The notes: generated by a model not told the origin, from the sequence alone. A stretch of DNA of 64,000 bases from CAVZCK01 sp963798805 (GCA_963798805.1 CAWCVC010000002.1:124001-188000); one strand, 5' to 3'. Numbered from the stretch's first letter, positions 7,944-17,285 are shown. Numbers and translations are program-made.

Positions 7944-8867
7944 ATGAAGGCCATCATTATGGATCGCCACGGCGGCCCCGATGTGTTGCGCTACGGCGAT
8001 CTGCCTGACCCGGTGGCGGCGCCGGACGAGGTTGTCGTCGACATCCACGCTGCGAGCGTAAACGGTGCCGACGCGAAAGTGCGCAAAGCCGCATATGGAA
8101 GCGTAGACCGTTTTCCCTATGTGCTGGGCCGTGACTTTTCCGGAGTCGTCGCTTCCGCAGGAAGCAGCGTCACTGACTTCAAAGTCGGCGATGCCGTGTT
8201 CGGCGTGCTCGGGCGCGGGCGCGAAGGGACCTATGCGGAAAAGGTTGCGGAAAAGGCGGCGATCCTGGCTCCCAAACCCGACAGCATCACTCACATCGAT
8301 GCTGCCGCCCTCGCCCTCACCGGGCTGACGGCGCTGGTTTCCATCGAGGACACGATCAAGCTGAAACCCGGCGAGACCATCCTCATTCAGGGCGGTGCCG
8401 GCGGTGTGGCCAGCATCGCCATCCAGCTTGCGAAGCACATCGGCGCTCACGTCATCACGACAGCCAGCGCGGCGAACCACGCTTATGTGAAGAGCCTCGG
8501 CGCTGATCAGGTGATCGATTACGCCAAGGAGGATTTCACCAAGGCGGTGAAGGACGTTGACGCCGTATTCGAGACGGTCGGCGGCGACGTCCCAATGCGC
8601 TCGTTCGAGGTCATCAAGCCGGGCGGGCGAGCCGCCTTCATTGCTTCGGGCGCCGAGGCGCCTCTTTCGCCACGCCCCGACGTGCAGTCGCTGCGCCCCA
8701 AGGTTGGGCGCGACCGCGCTCATCTGGAACGAATCCTCCATCTGAATGCCATGGGTGTCGTGCGGGTGCCGGAGACGCGAATATTCCCCTTGCAGGAGGC
8801 TGCGGAGGCACAGCGGATCAGTGAGGGCAGGCATTTCCGCGGCAAGCTGATGCTAAAGGTCAGATAG
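7944..8867 (+). CDS. Quinone oxidoreductase-like medium-chain dehydrogenase/reductase
   Basis: A 307-residue zinc-independent MDR enzyme. It has an N-terminal GroES-like domain (about 1-125) and a Rossmann NADPH-binding domain with the loop QGGAGGVASIAIQLA (about 146-160). The cysteine/histidine ligands of zinc alcohol dehydrogenases are absent. The start at 7944 (MKAIIMDRHGG) matches family N-termini; an in-frame upstream extension to 7869 is compositionally poor and was not used. It stands alone between two transporter cassettes, so no specific substrate can be assigned. Confidence 0.82.
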   Translation: MKAIIMDRHGGPDVLRYGDLPDPVAAPDEVVVDIHAASVNGADAKVRKAAYGSVDRFPYVLGRDFSGVVASAGSSVTDFKVGDAVFGVLGRGREGTYAEKVAEKAAILAPKPDSITHIDAAALALTGLTALVSIEDTIKLKPGETILIQGGAGGVASIAIQLAKHIGAHVITTASAANHAYVKSLGADQVIDYAKEDFTKAVKDVDAVFETVGGDVPMRSFEVIKPGGRAAFIASGAEAPLSPRPDVQSLRPKVGRDRAHLERILHLNAMGVVRVPETRIFPLQEAAEAQRISEGRHFRGKLMLKVR

Positions 8868-8946
8868 GAGAAGAGTTGCCAGAACTATCCGGCTGACCGC
8901 TTCAATGTCTGGGATCGGATCTCCGAGAGCGAATTTGCCGACGTCG

Positions 8947-9960
8947 TCACAGAAGCGCTCGCGGCGTCGCGGCGCGGAGCCGCCCGGCAGAGCCGGCGTT
9001 GACGGCGCCGGACGGGATCTGCCCGGACACGATCTCGGCTGTCTGCGCGACCGTCTCGAGCGCCTGGCCTTCGGCAGCCTCCCGCGTCAGTCCGCCAATA
9101 TGGGGCGTAGCGACCACATTCCGCCGGACGGCCAGCGAAGGCGTAGGCATCTGATCGGGTGCGCGCCCGACGTCCATGGCGGCGCCTGCGATCGCGCCCG
9201 CGTCGAGCGCAAGCGCCAGAGCAGCCTCGTCGACCAAATTGCCGCGCGAGGCGTTGATCAGGAAGCCGGAAGGCTTCATGCGCGCCAGCTCCGCCGCGCC
9301 GATCAAATTCTCGGTTTCCTCGGTCGCCACGGCGAGCGGCAGGACGTAATCGGACAAGCCGAGCAGCGTGTCCTTGTCGACTTGTCGTATGCCGGGCTCA
9401 TCGACGGTCACATACGGATCGCAAATCAGGATTTGCATGCCGAGCGCTGAAAGGATCTCGGCCATGCGGCGGCCCAGATGGCCGTAACCGATAATCCCGG
9501 CCGTGGCGCCGGAGAGCTGACGGCCCACGAGGATTTCGGGTGCGCGGTTCTGCTTGTAAGGGATGTTGGCGCGCGACACGCCGCGGGAGATGTCGATCAT
9601 GAGACCGAGGATGAGCTCGCTGACAGCCGGCACCCAGCTCCGGCCCGCCTGGCAGATGAGGACGCCGGCGCGGCTCGCGGCCTCGACATCGATGTTGCGG
9701 ATGTCGACCGCGACGCGCAGGAACGCCACGAGATCGGGGAGGCGGTCGAATATTTCGGTGTAACCGGGCGTCGTGCGGTCGCTGATGATGATGGTGCAGC
9801 CGGCTGCGGTCTGGATCAGGCTTTCGCAGTCGAGCATGTCCTCCGTCTGGCGTTCGACGACGTCACTGAGCACACGCAGCCGCTCCAATGCGGTCTCGCC
9901 GAAATAATTGGCGCGCGCTTCGGGGGTGTGCGTCAGGAGAATACGGTGTCGGCCGGGCAT
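8947..9960 (-). CDS. D-isomer-specific 2-hydroxyacid dehydrogenase
   Basis: A 337-residue NAD(P)-dependent dehydrogenase for 2-hydroxyacids or phosphoglycerate-like compounds. The Rossmann loop GYGHLG is at 158-163, catalytic R239 in NASRGNLVDE and catalytic H287 in TPHIGG. The segment that usually supplies the catalytic glutamate (DVFxxEP) reads DVGRAPDQ, so that glutamate is not evident. It is divergent from a FadR-type regulator and the second TRAP operon, which suggests it oxidises or reduces the acid imported by that TRAP system. The C-terminal tail is basic. Confidence 0.85.
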   Translation of the reverse strand: MPGRHRILLTHTPEARANYFGETALERLRVLSDVVERQTEDMLDCESLIQTAAGCTIIISDRTTPGYTEIFDRLPDLVAFLRVAVDIRNIDVEAASRAGVLICQAGRSWVPAVSELILGLMIDISRGVSRANIPYKQNRAPEILVGRQLSGATAGIIGYGHLGRRMAEILSALGMQILICDPYVTVDEPGIRQVDKDTLLGLSDYVLPLAVATEETENLIGAAELARMKPSGFLINASRGNLVDEAALALALDAGAIAGAAMDVGRAPDQMPTPSLAVRRNVVATPHIGGLTREAAEGQALETVAQTAEIVSGQIPSGAVNAGSAGRLRAATPRALL

Positions 9961-10081
9961 TGGCCCCCTCGTGCGGTGTGGTTGCCGCGGTTGCCTTCAA
10001 TGTCTCACAGGGGCCGGGTCCAGACAATATTCATGAAGCCTGACTGGTCTTGACAGGGGCAATGACTGAATTACTCTCAAA

Positions 10082-10096
10082 ATTGTCCGACATAAT
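10082..10096 (+). promoter_or_regulatory. Candidate FadR/GntR operator
   Basis: ATTGTCCGACATAAT lies 32 bases upstream of the GntR gene and in the shared promoter with the divergent dehydrogenase. Its TTGTCCGACAT core fits the TNGTNNNACNA pattern known for FadR-subfamily regulators except at the last base. Placement between divergent genes suits autoregulation. Confidence 0.4.
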
Positions 10097-10127
10097 GCCA
10101 AGTCGGCGTGCCTGAAGGTCGCCTACG

Positions 10128-10985
10128 ATGCGCGCGAGCCGCAAGCCTCCGAAGCCATTGCCGCTGAAGCAGGCGCAAAATGCGGCACGCATCGGCGTTG
10201 CCGCACCGGCCCGAGCCCGCGATTTGAATCCGCACACGCTGGCATCGCGGCGCAAATCCGACAGTGTCACGGCCTTGTTCGGCCGCCAGATCGTCGAAGG
10301 GCGTCTGCAGCCGGGGCATTTGCTGCCGACCGAGGCCGAGATCGGAAAGCTGCTCGATATCAGCCGCGCATCCGTCCGTGAGGGCTTGCGTACGCTCTCG
10401 GCCAAGGGCCTCTCGGAGACCCGCACGCGGCGGGGCACGATCGTGTGCGCCAAGAGCCGCTGGGATATTCTCGACCCGGAGGTGCTCGGCTGGATGGCAG
10501 CCGCACCGCCCGATCCCGAGCTGTCGATGATGCTCCTGGAAATGCGCAAGATCATCGAGCCGGCCACCGCAAGGCTGGCGGCGCAGCGGGCGACGGCCAG
10601 GCAGATCGTCGAAATTCAGCAGACGTGCACGGCCATGACCGAGTCGCTCCCCGACGACGTCGAAGCCTGCTGCCGTTACGATCTCGAGCTGCATCAGCTG
10701 ATTATCGCGGCGGCCGGAAACGTCTTCCTGTCGAGATTTGCCGTGGCGATCCGGGCCGTGCTCCTTGGCTCGTTCCGCATCAGCGCCAATGCCCGCGCAT
10801 CATTCGAAAAGTCGCTCGCCGAGCACTGGGCCGTCACCGACGCCATCAGCCGCCGCGATCCGGGCGAAGCCGAGCACGCCATGCAAATCCTGCTAGCCGG
10901 AACGGAACGCGATCTGGCGCCTGCATTCCCGCAACCGCGGCCGCCAGTGGGCGCGCGGCGCAAGGCCAAGGTCGAACAGAAATGA
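10128..10985 (+). CDS. GntR family regulator, FadR subfamily
   Basis: A 285-residue regulator. An arginine/proline-rich tail (1-40) precedes the winged helix-turn-helix (about 45-110; IVEGRLQPGHLLPTEAEIGKLL, ASVREGLRTLSAKGL). After that comes LDPEVLGWM, a segment typical of sugar-acid regulators such as DgoR-like proteins, and then an FCD effector domain. The later codons end just before a second TRAP operon, so it probably controls that importer and the divergent 2-hydroxyacid dehydrogenase. The ligand is likely a sugar acid or hydroxyacid (inference from subfamily and neighbours). Confidence 0.87.
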   Translation: MRASRKPPKPLPLKQAQNAARIGVAAPARARDLNPHTLASRRKSDSVTALFGRQIVEGRLQPGHLLPTEAEIGKLLDISRASVREGLRTLSAKGLSETRTRRGTIVCAKSRWDILDPEVLGWMAAAPPDPELSMMLLEMRKIIEPATARLAAQRATARQIVEIQQTCTAMTESLPDDVEACCRYDLELHQLIIAAAGNVFLSRFAVAIRAVLLGSFRISANARASFEKSLAEHWAVTDAISRRDPGEAEHAMQILLAGTERDLAPAFPQPRPPVGARRKAKVEQK

Positions 10986-11102
10986 TGGCTTAGCGGCGAA
11001 CGCCCGCGCGGTTCGAAATGCCGGCGCATCAACGATCGGCAAACAAGAAAAGTAGTCTCAATCAGAAGAACGCCGAATGCGATTGACCAGGAGGAAACAA
11101 GA

Positions 11103-12113
11103 ATGTCTGTGAAGCTGACACGTCGTGGTGTCGTTGCTGGCGGCGCGGCCGTTGCAGCAACGGCAGTGGCTGCGCCTGCAGTGCGCGCGCAAGCCGCCAA
11201 GAAACAGGTGAAGATCTCGACGGCAACGGCCGCCAATCTCGGCAATGACAATTACATGGTCTGCTGGGTGATGGCCAACTACATCAATCAGTACTCGGAC
11301 ACGCTCGAGGCGAAGATCTACGCGGCGAATGCGCTGGGCGAGGAACGCGCCGTTGTCGAGGCCATGCAGCTCGGTTCCGGCGCCTCCGCTCATATCGGCG
11401 GGACCGCGATCCACAACAACTTCAACAAGCGCATGGGCGTGCTCGACCTGCCGTTCTTGTGGCGGGACTACGATCATTTCAACAAGGTTGCCGATGGCGA
11501 AGTCGGCAGGACCCTGGCGGCCGAGCACGAGAAAATCGGTCTCAAGATCATCGGCTGGCAGGACAGCTGGGGATTCCGCAATGTCGTCACCACGAAGAAG
11601 GAGGTGAAGTCGGCCGCCGATCTGAAAGGATTGAAGATCCGCACCATCCAGACGCCGACCTATGTCGCAGCCCTGAATGCGATGGGAGCGGCGGCGACGC
11701 CGATGGCTTTCGGCGAGGTCTACACGGCCCTGCAGACAGGTGTGCTCGACGGTTTCGAGCATTCTTCAGCGGTCATCTACTCCAACAAGTTCTATGAGGT
11801 GACGAAGTATCTGGCGCTGACCGAGCATCTGTTCGGCGGCACGATCACCGCTTTCTCGAAGAGGGAGTGGGACGGCTACACCGACAAGGAGCGCGAGGTG
11901 GTCGGCGCGGCTGCGAGACTTGGCCAGGACATCAATCGTGGCCTGGCTGTCCAGCGCGACAGGGAATCCATGGCGCTGCTCCGTGAGAAGGGCATGGTCA
12001 TCAACAAGATCGACAAGACCCCCTTCCTCACCGCGGCGGGTCCCCTTCAGGACGAGCTCGCGGCAAAGATCGGCGCCGCCGACCTGCTGAAAATCATCCG
12101 CGACACGAAGTGA
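11103..12113 (+). CDS. dctP: TRAP transporter solute-binding protein (DctP family), second system
   Basis: A 336-residue periplasmic receptor. The N-terminus (LTRRGVVAGGAAVA, then APAVRAQA) is a Tat-like signal sequence. The DctP domain contains LGEERAVVEAMQLGS, LKIRTIQTPTYV and GVLDGFEHSSAV. It differs clearly in sequence from the DctP at 4228, so it is not a recent duplicate. The start is fixed by AGGAGG upstream. The hairpin after its stop probably separates its expression from that of the permeases. Confidence 0.93.
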   Translation: MSVKLTRRGVVAGGAAVAATAVAAPAVRAQAAKKQVKISTATAANLGNDNYMVCWVMANYINQYSDTLEAKIYAANALGEERAVVEAMQLGSGASAHIGGTAIHNNFNKRMGVLDLPFLWRDYDHFNKVADGEVGRTLAAEHEKIGLKIIGWQDSWGFRNVVTTKKEVKSAADLKGLKIRTIQTPTYVAALNAMGAAATPMAFGEVYTALQTGVLDGFEHSSAVIYSNKFYEVTKYLALTEHLFGGTITAFSKREWDGYTDKEREVVGAAARLGQDINRGLAVQRDRESMALLREKGMVINKIDKTPFLTAAGPLQDELAAKIGAADLLKIIRDTK

Positions 12114-12123
12114 CATCGTTTGC

Positions 12124-12146
12124 GGCGGCGGGCCGGACCCGCCGCC
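12124..12146 (+). other. Perfect hairpin between TRAP SBP and permease genes
   Basis: A perfect 9-base GC stem, GGCGGCGGG with CCCGCCGCC, around a five-base loop, just after the dctP stop. No T-run follows, so it more likely stabilises the 3' end of the dctP message or attenuates read-through than terminates fully. Confidence 0.55.
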
Positions 12147-12165
12147 GGCTCCCGGAGAGATCGAG

Positions 12166-12669
12166 ATGCTTGCATCCGGCTTGCGCATGATCGACCGCGC
12201 CGTCGAATTCGCCCTGTTCATCATTTTCCTGGTCTTCACGCTGATCGGCGGGATGCAGATCTTCAATCGGTTCATTCTCGACTCGCCATCGAGCTGGAGC
12301 GAGGAGTTCCAGAAATTCGGGCATATCTGGATGGTGTTTCTTGCCATACCGGTCGCCTACCGGCGCGGCGCCCATATCGGCATGGACGTGGTTCTGCAGC
12401 GGACACCGGTAGCGTTGCGGCGCACCGTCGAATTGCTGATCGAGGTGATGTGGCTGGTCCTTGCCATTGCGATCGGCTGGTACACGCTGGCGATCATGGC
12501 GGTCGCGCGCAATCAGGAAAGCCCGGGCCTCGGCATCCGCATGGACTATGTCTATGCCGGCATGGTCATCGGCAGCTCCTATCTGGCACTGGTGGCGGTC
12601 CGCAGGATTGCGGCATTCTTCGGCCTGATCGTGGAGCATCCCCCGGAGCCCCTGGGAGAGCACTTGTGA
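12166..12669 (+). CDS. dctQ: TRAP transporter small permease (DctQ family), second system
   Basis: A 167-residue inner-membrane protein with four hydrophobic segments and the DctQ motif FNRFILDSPSSWSEE, followed by the RRGAHIGMDV loop. CCCGGAGAG lies just upstream of the ATG. Its stop overlaps the GTG of the large permease (GTGA), so translation is coupled. Confidence 0.9.
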   Translation: MLASGLRMIDRAVEFALFIIFLVFTLIGGMQIFNRFILDSPSSWSEEFQKFGHIWMVFLAIPVAYRRGAHIGMDVVLQRTPVALRRTVELLIEVMWLVLAIAIGWYTLAIMAVARNQESPGLGIRMDYVYAGMVIGSSYLALVAVRRIAAFFGLIVEHPPEPLGEHL

Positions 12670-13958
12670 CCATCGCGGCGCTTTTCGTCTTTCTCCTCGC
12701 CCTCATTGCGATCGGCGTCCCGATCCTCCTCGTCATGGGGATTGTCGGCCTTGCCGGCATTTTCGAGACGCCCGGCCTGGTTCCGGCCCTGTTCCCGCAG
12801 AAGATGTTCGCCATGCTGGACAATTTCAGCCTGCTGGCGCTGCCTTACTTCATTCTCGCCGGTGAGCTGATCGCCCGGGGCGGCATCTCGAAACGGCTGG
12901 TCGAATTCTCCGAGACGGTAGTCGGACATTGGCGTGGCGGGCTCGGTCATGCGTCGGTGGTGTCGAGCATGGTGTTTGCCGGCGTGTCGGGCTCGTCGGT
13001 CGCCGACACCTCGGCCATTGGCTCGATCCTTGTGCCGGCCATGAAATCGCGCCGCTACAAGCCCGGATTTGCCGCCGCGCTCGTTGCCTGCGCCGGCACC
13101 ATCGGCGCGATCATTCCGCCCAGCATGACGATGATCGTCTATGGCTCGATGACGAATGTCTCGATCGGCGGGCTGTTCCTCGGCGGCATCGTTCCGGGGT
13201 TGGCGATCGGGGTCGGGCTGATGCTGGTCATCGCGCTCTATTCGCGTGCGCCCGGATTTCCCGAGCTGCGCGAGACGACGGGCAAATTCAAGCTGATGAG
13301 CGTCTTGCGAGCCAGCGTCAACGTCTGGCCGGCCCTGCTTGCGCCGGTCATCGTGCTGGGCGGCATTTTGAGCGGCATTTTCACCGCGACCGAGGCCGGC
13401 GTGGTTGCATGCTTCTATGGCTTCATCGTCGGCTTCTTCATCTACCGCACGATCCGGATCGGCGATCTACCGGCCATCTTCGTCCGCGCCGCAATCACGA
13501 CGGCAATGGTTTCTGGAATCATCGGCGTGGCTGGCGCCTTCGGCTGGCTGTTGTCCTATCTGAATTTCAATGATCTGGTGATGTCTTCCATCGCGACCAT
13601 CACGACCAGCCAGCTCGGTGTTCTGTCGCTGCTCGTCGCGGTGATGCTGATCCTGACCATGTTCATCGACAGCATGGCCATCCTAATCATCATGGTGCCG
13701 GTCGCGGTCGTGATCGGCCGGCAGCACGGGATCGACGAATTCCAGCTCGGCGTCATCATGGTCATGGCAACGCAGATCGGCTCGACGACGCCGCCGGTGG
13801 CGGTGCTGCTGTTCGTCGCCACCAGCATTGCCGGCTGCAAATACAGCGAGACCATCCGCTATTGCTGGGCGTTCATCCTGGCCGAAGTAACCGTGCTGGT
13901 TCTCGTCATGCTCGCTCCGGACCTCGCTTCCTGGATCCCGCACCGTTTCCTGGGCTAG
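12666..13958 (+). CDS. dctM: TRAP transporter large permease (DctM family), second system
   Basis: A 430-residue polytopic permease. I chose GTG 12666, which overlaps the dctQ stop and begins the first membrane helix. The same frame is open much further upstream, but that part lies over dctQ and is not membrane-like. Motifs are FAGVSGSSVADTSA, GTIGAIIPPSMTMIVYG and GSTTPPVAVLLFV. With the genes at 11103 and 12166 it completes a TRAP importer under the FadR-type regulator. Confidence 0.92.
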   Translation: MTIAALFVFLLALIAIGVPILLVMGIVGLAGIFETPGLVPALFPQKMFAMLDNFSLLALPYFILAGELIARGGISKRLVEFSETVVGHWRGGLGHASVVSSMVFAGVSGSSVADTSAIGSILVPAMKSRRYKPGFAAALVACAGTIGAIIPPSMTMIVYGSMTNVSIGGLFLGGIVPGLAIGVGLMLVIALYSRAPGFPELRETTGKFKLMSVLRASVNVWPALLAPVIVLGGILSGIFTATEAGVVACFYGFIVGFFIYRTIRIGDLPAIFVRAAITTAMVSGIIGVAGAFGWLLSYLNFNDLVMSSIATITTSQLGVLSLLVAVMLILTMFIDSMAILIIMVPVAVVIGRQHGIDEFQLGVIMVMATQIGSTTPPVAVLLFVATSIAGCKYSETIRYCWAFILAEVTVLVLVMLAPDLASWIPHRFLG

Positions 13959-14088
13959 CTGAAATCGAAAGGCGCTCCCAGGTCGCCAGCGACAGAAAGC
14001 CAGCAGACCCGATCCCCGGCGGCGTTCCCTCGCATTTTCGGACCTTCCGACCCAAGCGGCTGGGCGGTCCCTTCCCAAAGAGGTATTG

Positions 14089-14102
14089 TCGTCATTCGAC
14101 GA
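14089..14102 (+). promoter_or_regulatory. Palindrome upstream of the tetR-like gene
   Basis: TCGTC-ATTC-GACGA is a perfect inverted repeat inside a wider TTGTC...GACAA frame ending at 14112. It suits an autoregulatory TetR operator and argues that translation starts at ATG 14139 rather than GTG 14106, which would fall inside it. Confidence 0.4.
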
Positions 14103-14138
14103 ATTGTGACAAGCTCCCCGGATCACGGGAACCGTTTC

Positions 14139-14834
14139 ATGAAAGCTCGTTCGGAACTCCTCAGCGGCATCGGCCGGCCACCGCGCCAAGGAAAGGAAGG
14201 CCCCGTGCCGCGCATGGCGCCAGAGGAGCGCCGGGCCATGATCCTTAAGCGTGCGGTCGAGTTCTTCGCCGAATATGGCCTCACGGCACAAACGCGCGCG
14301 CTCGCCGAAGCGTGCGGCGTGGCCCAGCGGCTGCTCTATCGGTATTTCCCCTCGAAGGCGGCATTGGTCGGCGAGGTCTATAACGAGGGAATCCTGTCGC
14401 CGTTCAAAGCCGTCTGGCTGGTGCAGCTCAAGGACCGCAGCCGTCCCTTCGAGGAGCGGCTGACCGCGTTCTACAGGGACTATTACGAACAGGTGCTTAC
14501 GCGGCGCTGGCTGCGTCTCTTCATGTACGCCTCGCTCGCCGAGGCGCGCATGGCGCCCGACTATATCCAGGCTATCATCAAGGAGATGCTGGAGACGATC
14601 GTCAGCGAGGCCGCTGCGGATCAGGGGGTGACGCTGCCTGCTAACCGCGCATTGCAGCATGAGATCGGCTGGGTGCTGCACGGGGCGGTGTCGCATTTCG
14701 CCATCCGCCAGCATCTCTACGAGGCGAGCCGGTCGCTGCCGGCCGAGCAAATTCTCACGCTGCATATACGCGCCTTCCTCGACAGCTTCCCGGCCGTCGT
14801 TGCAGAGGCCCACAAGATGGAGGCTGCGGCATGA
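14139..14834 (+). CDS. TetR/AcrR family transcriptional regulator
   Basis: About 231 residues from ATG 14139 (GTG 14106 is a possible earlier start). The N-terminal helix-turn-helix is clear: RRAMILKRAVEFFAEYGL, then TRALAEACGVAQRLLYRYFPSKAALV. The rest is a helical ligand-binding domain. It precedes the ABC transporter / molybdenum hydroxylase operon on the same strand by 142 bases and is the likely local regulator. The inducer is unknown. Confidence 0.87.
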   Translation: MKARSELLSGIGRPPRQGKEGPVPRMAPEERRAMILKRAVEFFAEYGLTAQTRALAEACGVAQRLLYRYFPSKAALVGEVYNEGILSPFKAVWLVQLKDRSRPFEERLTAFYRDYYEQVLTRRWLRLFMYASLAEARMAPDYIQAIIKEMLETIVSEAAADQGVTLPANRALQHEIGWVLHGAVSHFAIRQHLYEASRSLPAEQILTLHIRAFLDSFPAVVAEAHKMEAAA

Positions 14835-14976
14835 CGCCGCACCAGCCATAAGTCGTCAGTTTACGATTTATGAATTTGACGCTAACATGGCCGCAGCCGG
14901 GGCCGTCGGCGGTGGATTTCCTCTCCGTCGCGGGGTGGCGCCATGGGATGGGGTCAGTGCAAGGGAGGGTCTTCCC

Positions 14977-16299
14977 GTGATCAGCTCGAAATCGCTTAGC
15001 CGCCGCTCGTTTCTCAAGACCTCTGCCGCGGGGCTGGCCGCCGCGGCCAGCTTTGGCCGCCTCGCCCGCGCCGCGAGCGGCGAGCCGATCTATTTCTCCA
15101 CCTGGTCGGCCGCGGTCGACACGGTGAAAAGCCATATCGCGGCTTTCGAAGCCAAGACCGGGCTCAAGGTCGAGTATTCGAATACGCCGTGGGCCCAGTA
15201 TCGCGAGGCTCTCATCACGAAGTTTGCGGGCGGCGCGCCGATCGACACCTTGTGGGTGTCTGATAGCTGGCTGCCCGAATGGGCGGAGGCCGGCTGGATC
15301 CTGCCTGTTGATCAGTATAAGGACCTGACCAAATACAATGACGACGTCGAGCAGTTCTGCATCGACTCGATGAGCTATAAGGGCAAGCAGTACGGCATCA
15401 CCTACTACACCGACTTCATGGGCTTCATCGTCAATGAGGCCATGCTCCAGAAGGCGGGCATCTCCGCGCCGCCGACGAGTTGGGCGGTGGTCGCGGACCA
15501 GGCCAAGCTCATCAAGAGCAAGGGCCTCGCCGAATATCCGATCCTGGTCGGCATGGCACAGGAAACCTGGGTCATCGAGTTCATGTCCGCGCTCGTCTTC
15601 TCGCATGGTGGCCGCTTCACCGACGACAAAGGCAACGCCGCGATGCAGGATCCGAGCGGCGGCGCCGTCGAGGCGCTGACCTGGCTGGTCGACCGCGTCC
15701 ATAAGGACAAGACGCTCTCTCCGTCCTGCGTCGAGACGGGCGAGCTTGCCGGGCTGAAGAGCTTCTCCGCCGGCCAGCATGCCTTCGGCCTCATTCCCAA
15801 ATACCGCCTGCGCACGCTCAACGACCCCAAGCAGAGTCAGGTTGCCGGGCACGCAAAGCTGGTGCTGATGCCAAAGGGCGAGAAGGGCTCGCATGCGACC
15901 GTCGGCTGGATGCGCTTCTACGGCATGACGCCGCGCGCCCAGGCCAAGGCCGATCACGCCGCCGATACGGTGAAGCTGATGGAATGGTTCGGCGGCAAGG
16001 CTGACGGCGAGTACAAGTTCCAGAAGCTGCTGTTCAAGGATGTCGGCGCCGGCTTCGGCGTTAAGTCCCTGTTCAACGATCCGGAAATGCGGGCCGCCTA
16101 TGCCGCCTATGGCGATGTCGACCTGATCGGCAAGCAGCAGAGCCTCGCGCGCAAGAAGGACGTCGTGACGCCCTGGTTCGGCGAGTGGCAGGATGTCAAT
16201 GGCGCGGCCTGGCAACAGGCGCTGCTCGGCAAGGTCACGCCGGAGCAGGCGCTCAAGACCTCGGCCGACAAGTGGAACGCGCTCAAGAAACAGGGCTGA
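14977..16299 (+). CDS. ABC transporter substrate-binding protein (family 1, carbohydrate type)
   Basis: A 440-residue extracellular solute-binding protein. GTG 14977 is chosen because it has an excellent ribosome-binding site (GGGAGGG) and opens a classic Tat signal, SRRSFLKTSAAGLAAAASF. The mature protein resembles maltose/glycerol-3-phosphate binding proteins (IYFSTWSAAVDTVKSHI, WVSDSWLPEWAEAGWILPVD). It heads a malF/malG/malK-type operon that continues into a molybdenum hydroxylase, so the solute may not be a sugar. An open frame extends upstream, but that part is not protein-like. Confidence 0.9.
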   Translation: MISSKSLSRRSFLKTSAAGLAAAASFGRLARAASGEPIYFSTWSAAVDTVKSHIAAFEAKTGLKVEYSNTPWAQYREALITKFAGGAPIDTLWVSDSWLPEWAEAGWILPVDQYKDLTKYNDDVEQFCIDSMSYKGKQYGITYYTDFMGFIVNEAMLQKAGISAPPTSWAVVADQAKLIKSKGLAEYPILVGMAQETWVIEFMSALVFSHGGRFTDDKGNAAMQDPSGGAVEALTWLVDRVHKDKTLSPSCVETGELAGLKSFSAGQHAFGLIPKYRLRTLNDPKQSQVAGHAKLVLMPKGEKGSHATVGWMRFYGMTPRAQAKADHAADTVKLMEWFGGKADGEYKFQKLLFKDVGAGFGVKSLFNDPEMRAAYAAYGDVDLIGKQQSLARKKDVVTPWFGEWQDVNGAAWQQALLGKVTPEQALKTSADKWNALKKQG

Positions 16300-16313
16300 C
16301 CCTCATGACGACC

Positions 16314-16330
16314 AGCCGCCTTCGGCGGCT
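16314..16330 (+). other. Hairpin between ABC SBP and permease genes
   Basis: AGCCGCC and GGCGGCT form a perfect seven-base stem with a TTC loop, 15 bases after the SBP stop and without a T-run. It is probably a stabilising or attenuating stem like those after the TRAP and xylF receptor genes. Confidence 0.45.
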
Positions 16331-16366
16331 CGGTCCAGTCGGCCCCCGTGCTGCCTCGACCCGCCC

Positions 16367-17284
16367 ATGACCGCAAGCGCGACCACAATGCGCCGATCGC
16401 TGCCGGCGTTCCGCCTGTCCTATGACGAGCGCAATGCGTTTCTGCTGCTTGCGCCGCTGGCGGCCGTGCTGTTCGCGGTCGCCGTCTTTCCGATCCTCTA
16501 TTCTTTCTATATCAGCCTCTTCAGCCTGAAGCTGACCCGCCCGCGCAGCGTGCCCTTTGTCGGCTTGGATAACTATCTGACGGTGCTTTCCGATCCGGTT
16601 TTCTGGGCGTCCGTCGAGCGCACCGTCATCTTCACGGTGATGGCGGTCGTGGCGATCTCGGTCATTGCGCTGCTGATCGCCCTCCTGCTCAATGAGGATT
16701 TTCCCGGACGGCGCATTTTGAGCGCGCTGCTGCTGGTGCCATGGGCGATCCCCTATGTCGCCAATGCCTTGATGTGGAAGTGGATCTACGATTCCAACTA
16801 CGGGGCGCTCAATGGCGCCCTGCTGCAGCTCGGCTTCATCAACAGCTACATGGTCTGGCTCGGCAACTCGGCGAAGACGCTGCCGCTGATCGCGCAGGCC
16901 TTCGTCTGGAAGGAAGTGCCGCTCGCGGCGATCCTGCTGCTCGTCGGCCTCAAGACCATCCCGGCCGATCTTTATGCCGCCGCCAAAGTCGACGGCGCCA
17001 ATGTCGTGAATCGCTTCTTTCACATCACGCTGCCGGCGCTGAAATCGAGCTTCGCCCTCGTCATCATCTATGACGCGATGATGGCCATCCGCCATTTCGA
17101 CCTGTTCTTCATTCTCACCGAGGGCGGCCCAGGTAGTGCCAGCGACGTTGTGGCCTGGCGGATCTATGTCGAGACCTTCCGCAATCTGTCCTTCGGCACC
17201 GGCGCGGCCATGTCCTACATCCTGGCTCTCGCCACGCTGATGTTGGCCTATATGGTGATCCGCACTTTGGCGCAGCGAATCTGA
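16367..17284 (+). CDS. ABC transporter permease (MalF/UgpA type)
   Basis: A 305-residue inner-membrane permease with six hydrophobic segments. The EAA loop that docks the ATPase is visible as DLYAAAKVDGANVVNRFFHITLP. The start at 16367 (MTASATTMRRS) gives a normal length; 16388 is an alternative. A much longer upstream frame is arginine-rich shadow sequence. It pairs with the permease that begins two bases after its stop. Confidence 0.9.
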   Translation: MTASATTMRRSLPAFRLSYDERNAFLLLAPLAAVLFAVAVFPILYSFYISLFSLKLTRPRSVPFVGLDNYLTVLSDPVFWASVERTVIFTVMAVVAISVIALLIALLLNEDFPGRRILSALLLVPWAIPYVANALMWKWIYDSNYGALNGALLQLGFINSYMVWLGNSAKTLPLIAQAFVWKEVPLAAILLLVGLKTIPADLYAAAKVDGANVVNRFFHITLPALKSSFALVIIYDAMMAIRHFDLFFILTEGGPGSASDVVAWRIYVETFRNLSFGTGAAMSYILALATLMLAYMVIRTLAQRI

Positions 17285-17285
17285 C

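Noticed and set aside
14106..14138. GTG 14106 as start of the TetR-like protein
   Set aside because: It lies within the outer arms of a palindrome that fits an operator, and the encoded residues are not part of the family domain.
14755..16215. 486-residue minus-strand open frame opposite the ABC binding protein
   Set aside because: Shadow of the Tat-exported SBP on the other strand; low-complexity composition and no family motifs.
16193..16366. N-terminal extension of the MalF-like permease
   Set aside because: Arginine/serine-rich sequence that overlaps the SBP gene; the permease family starts near 16367.
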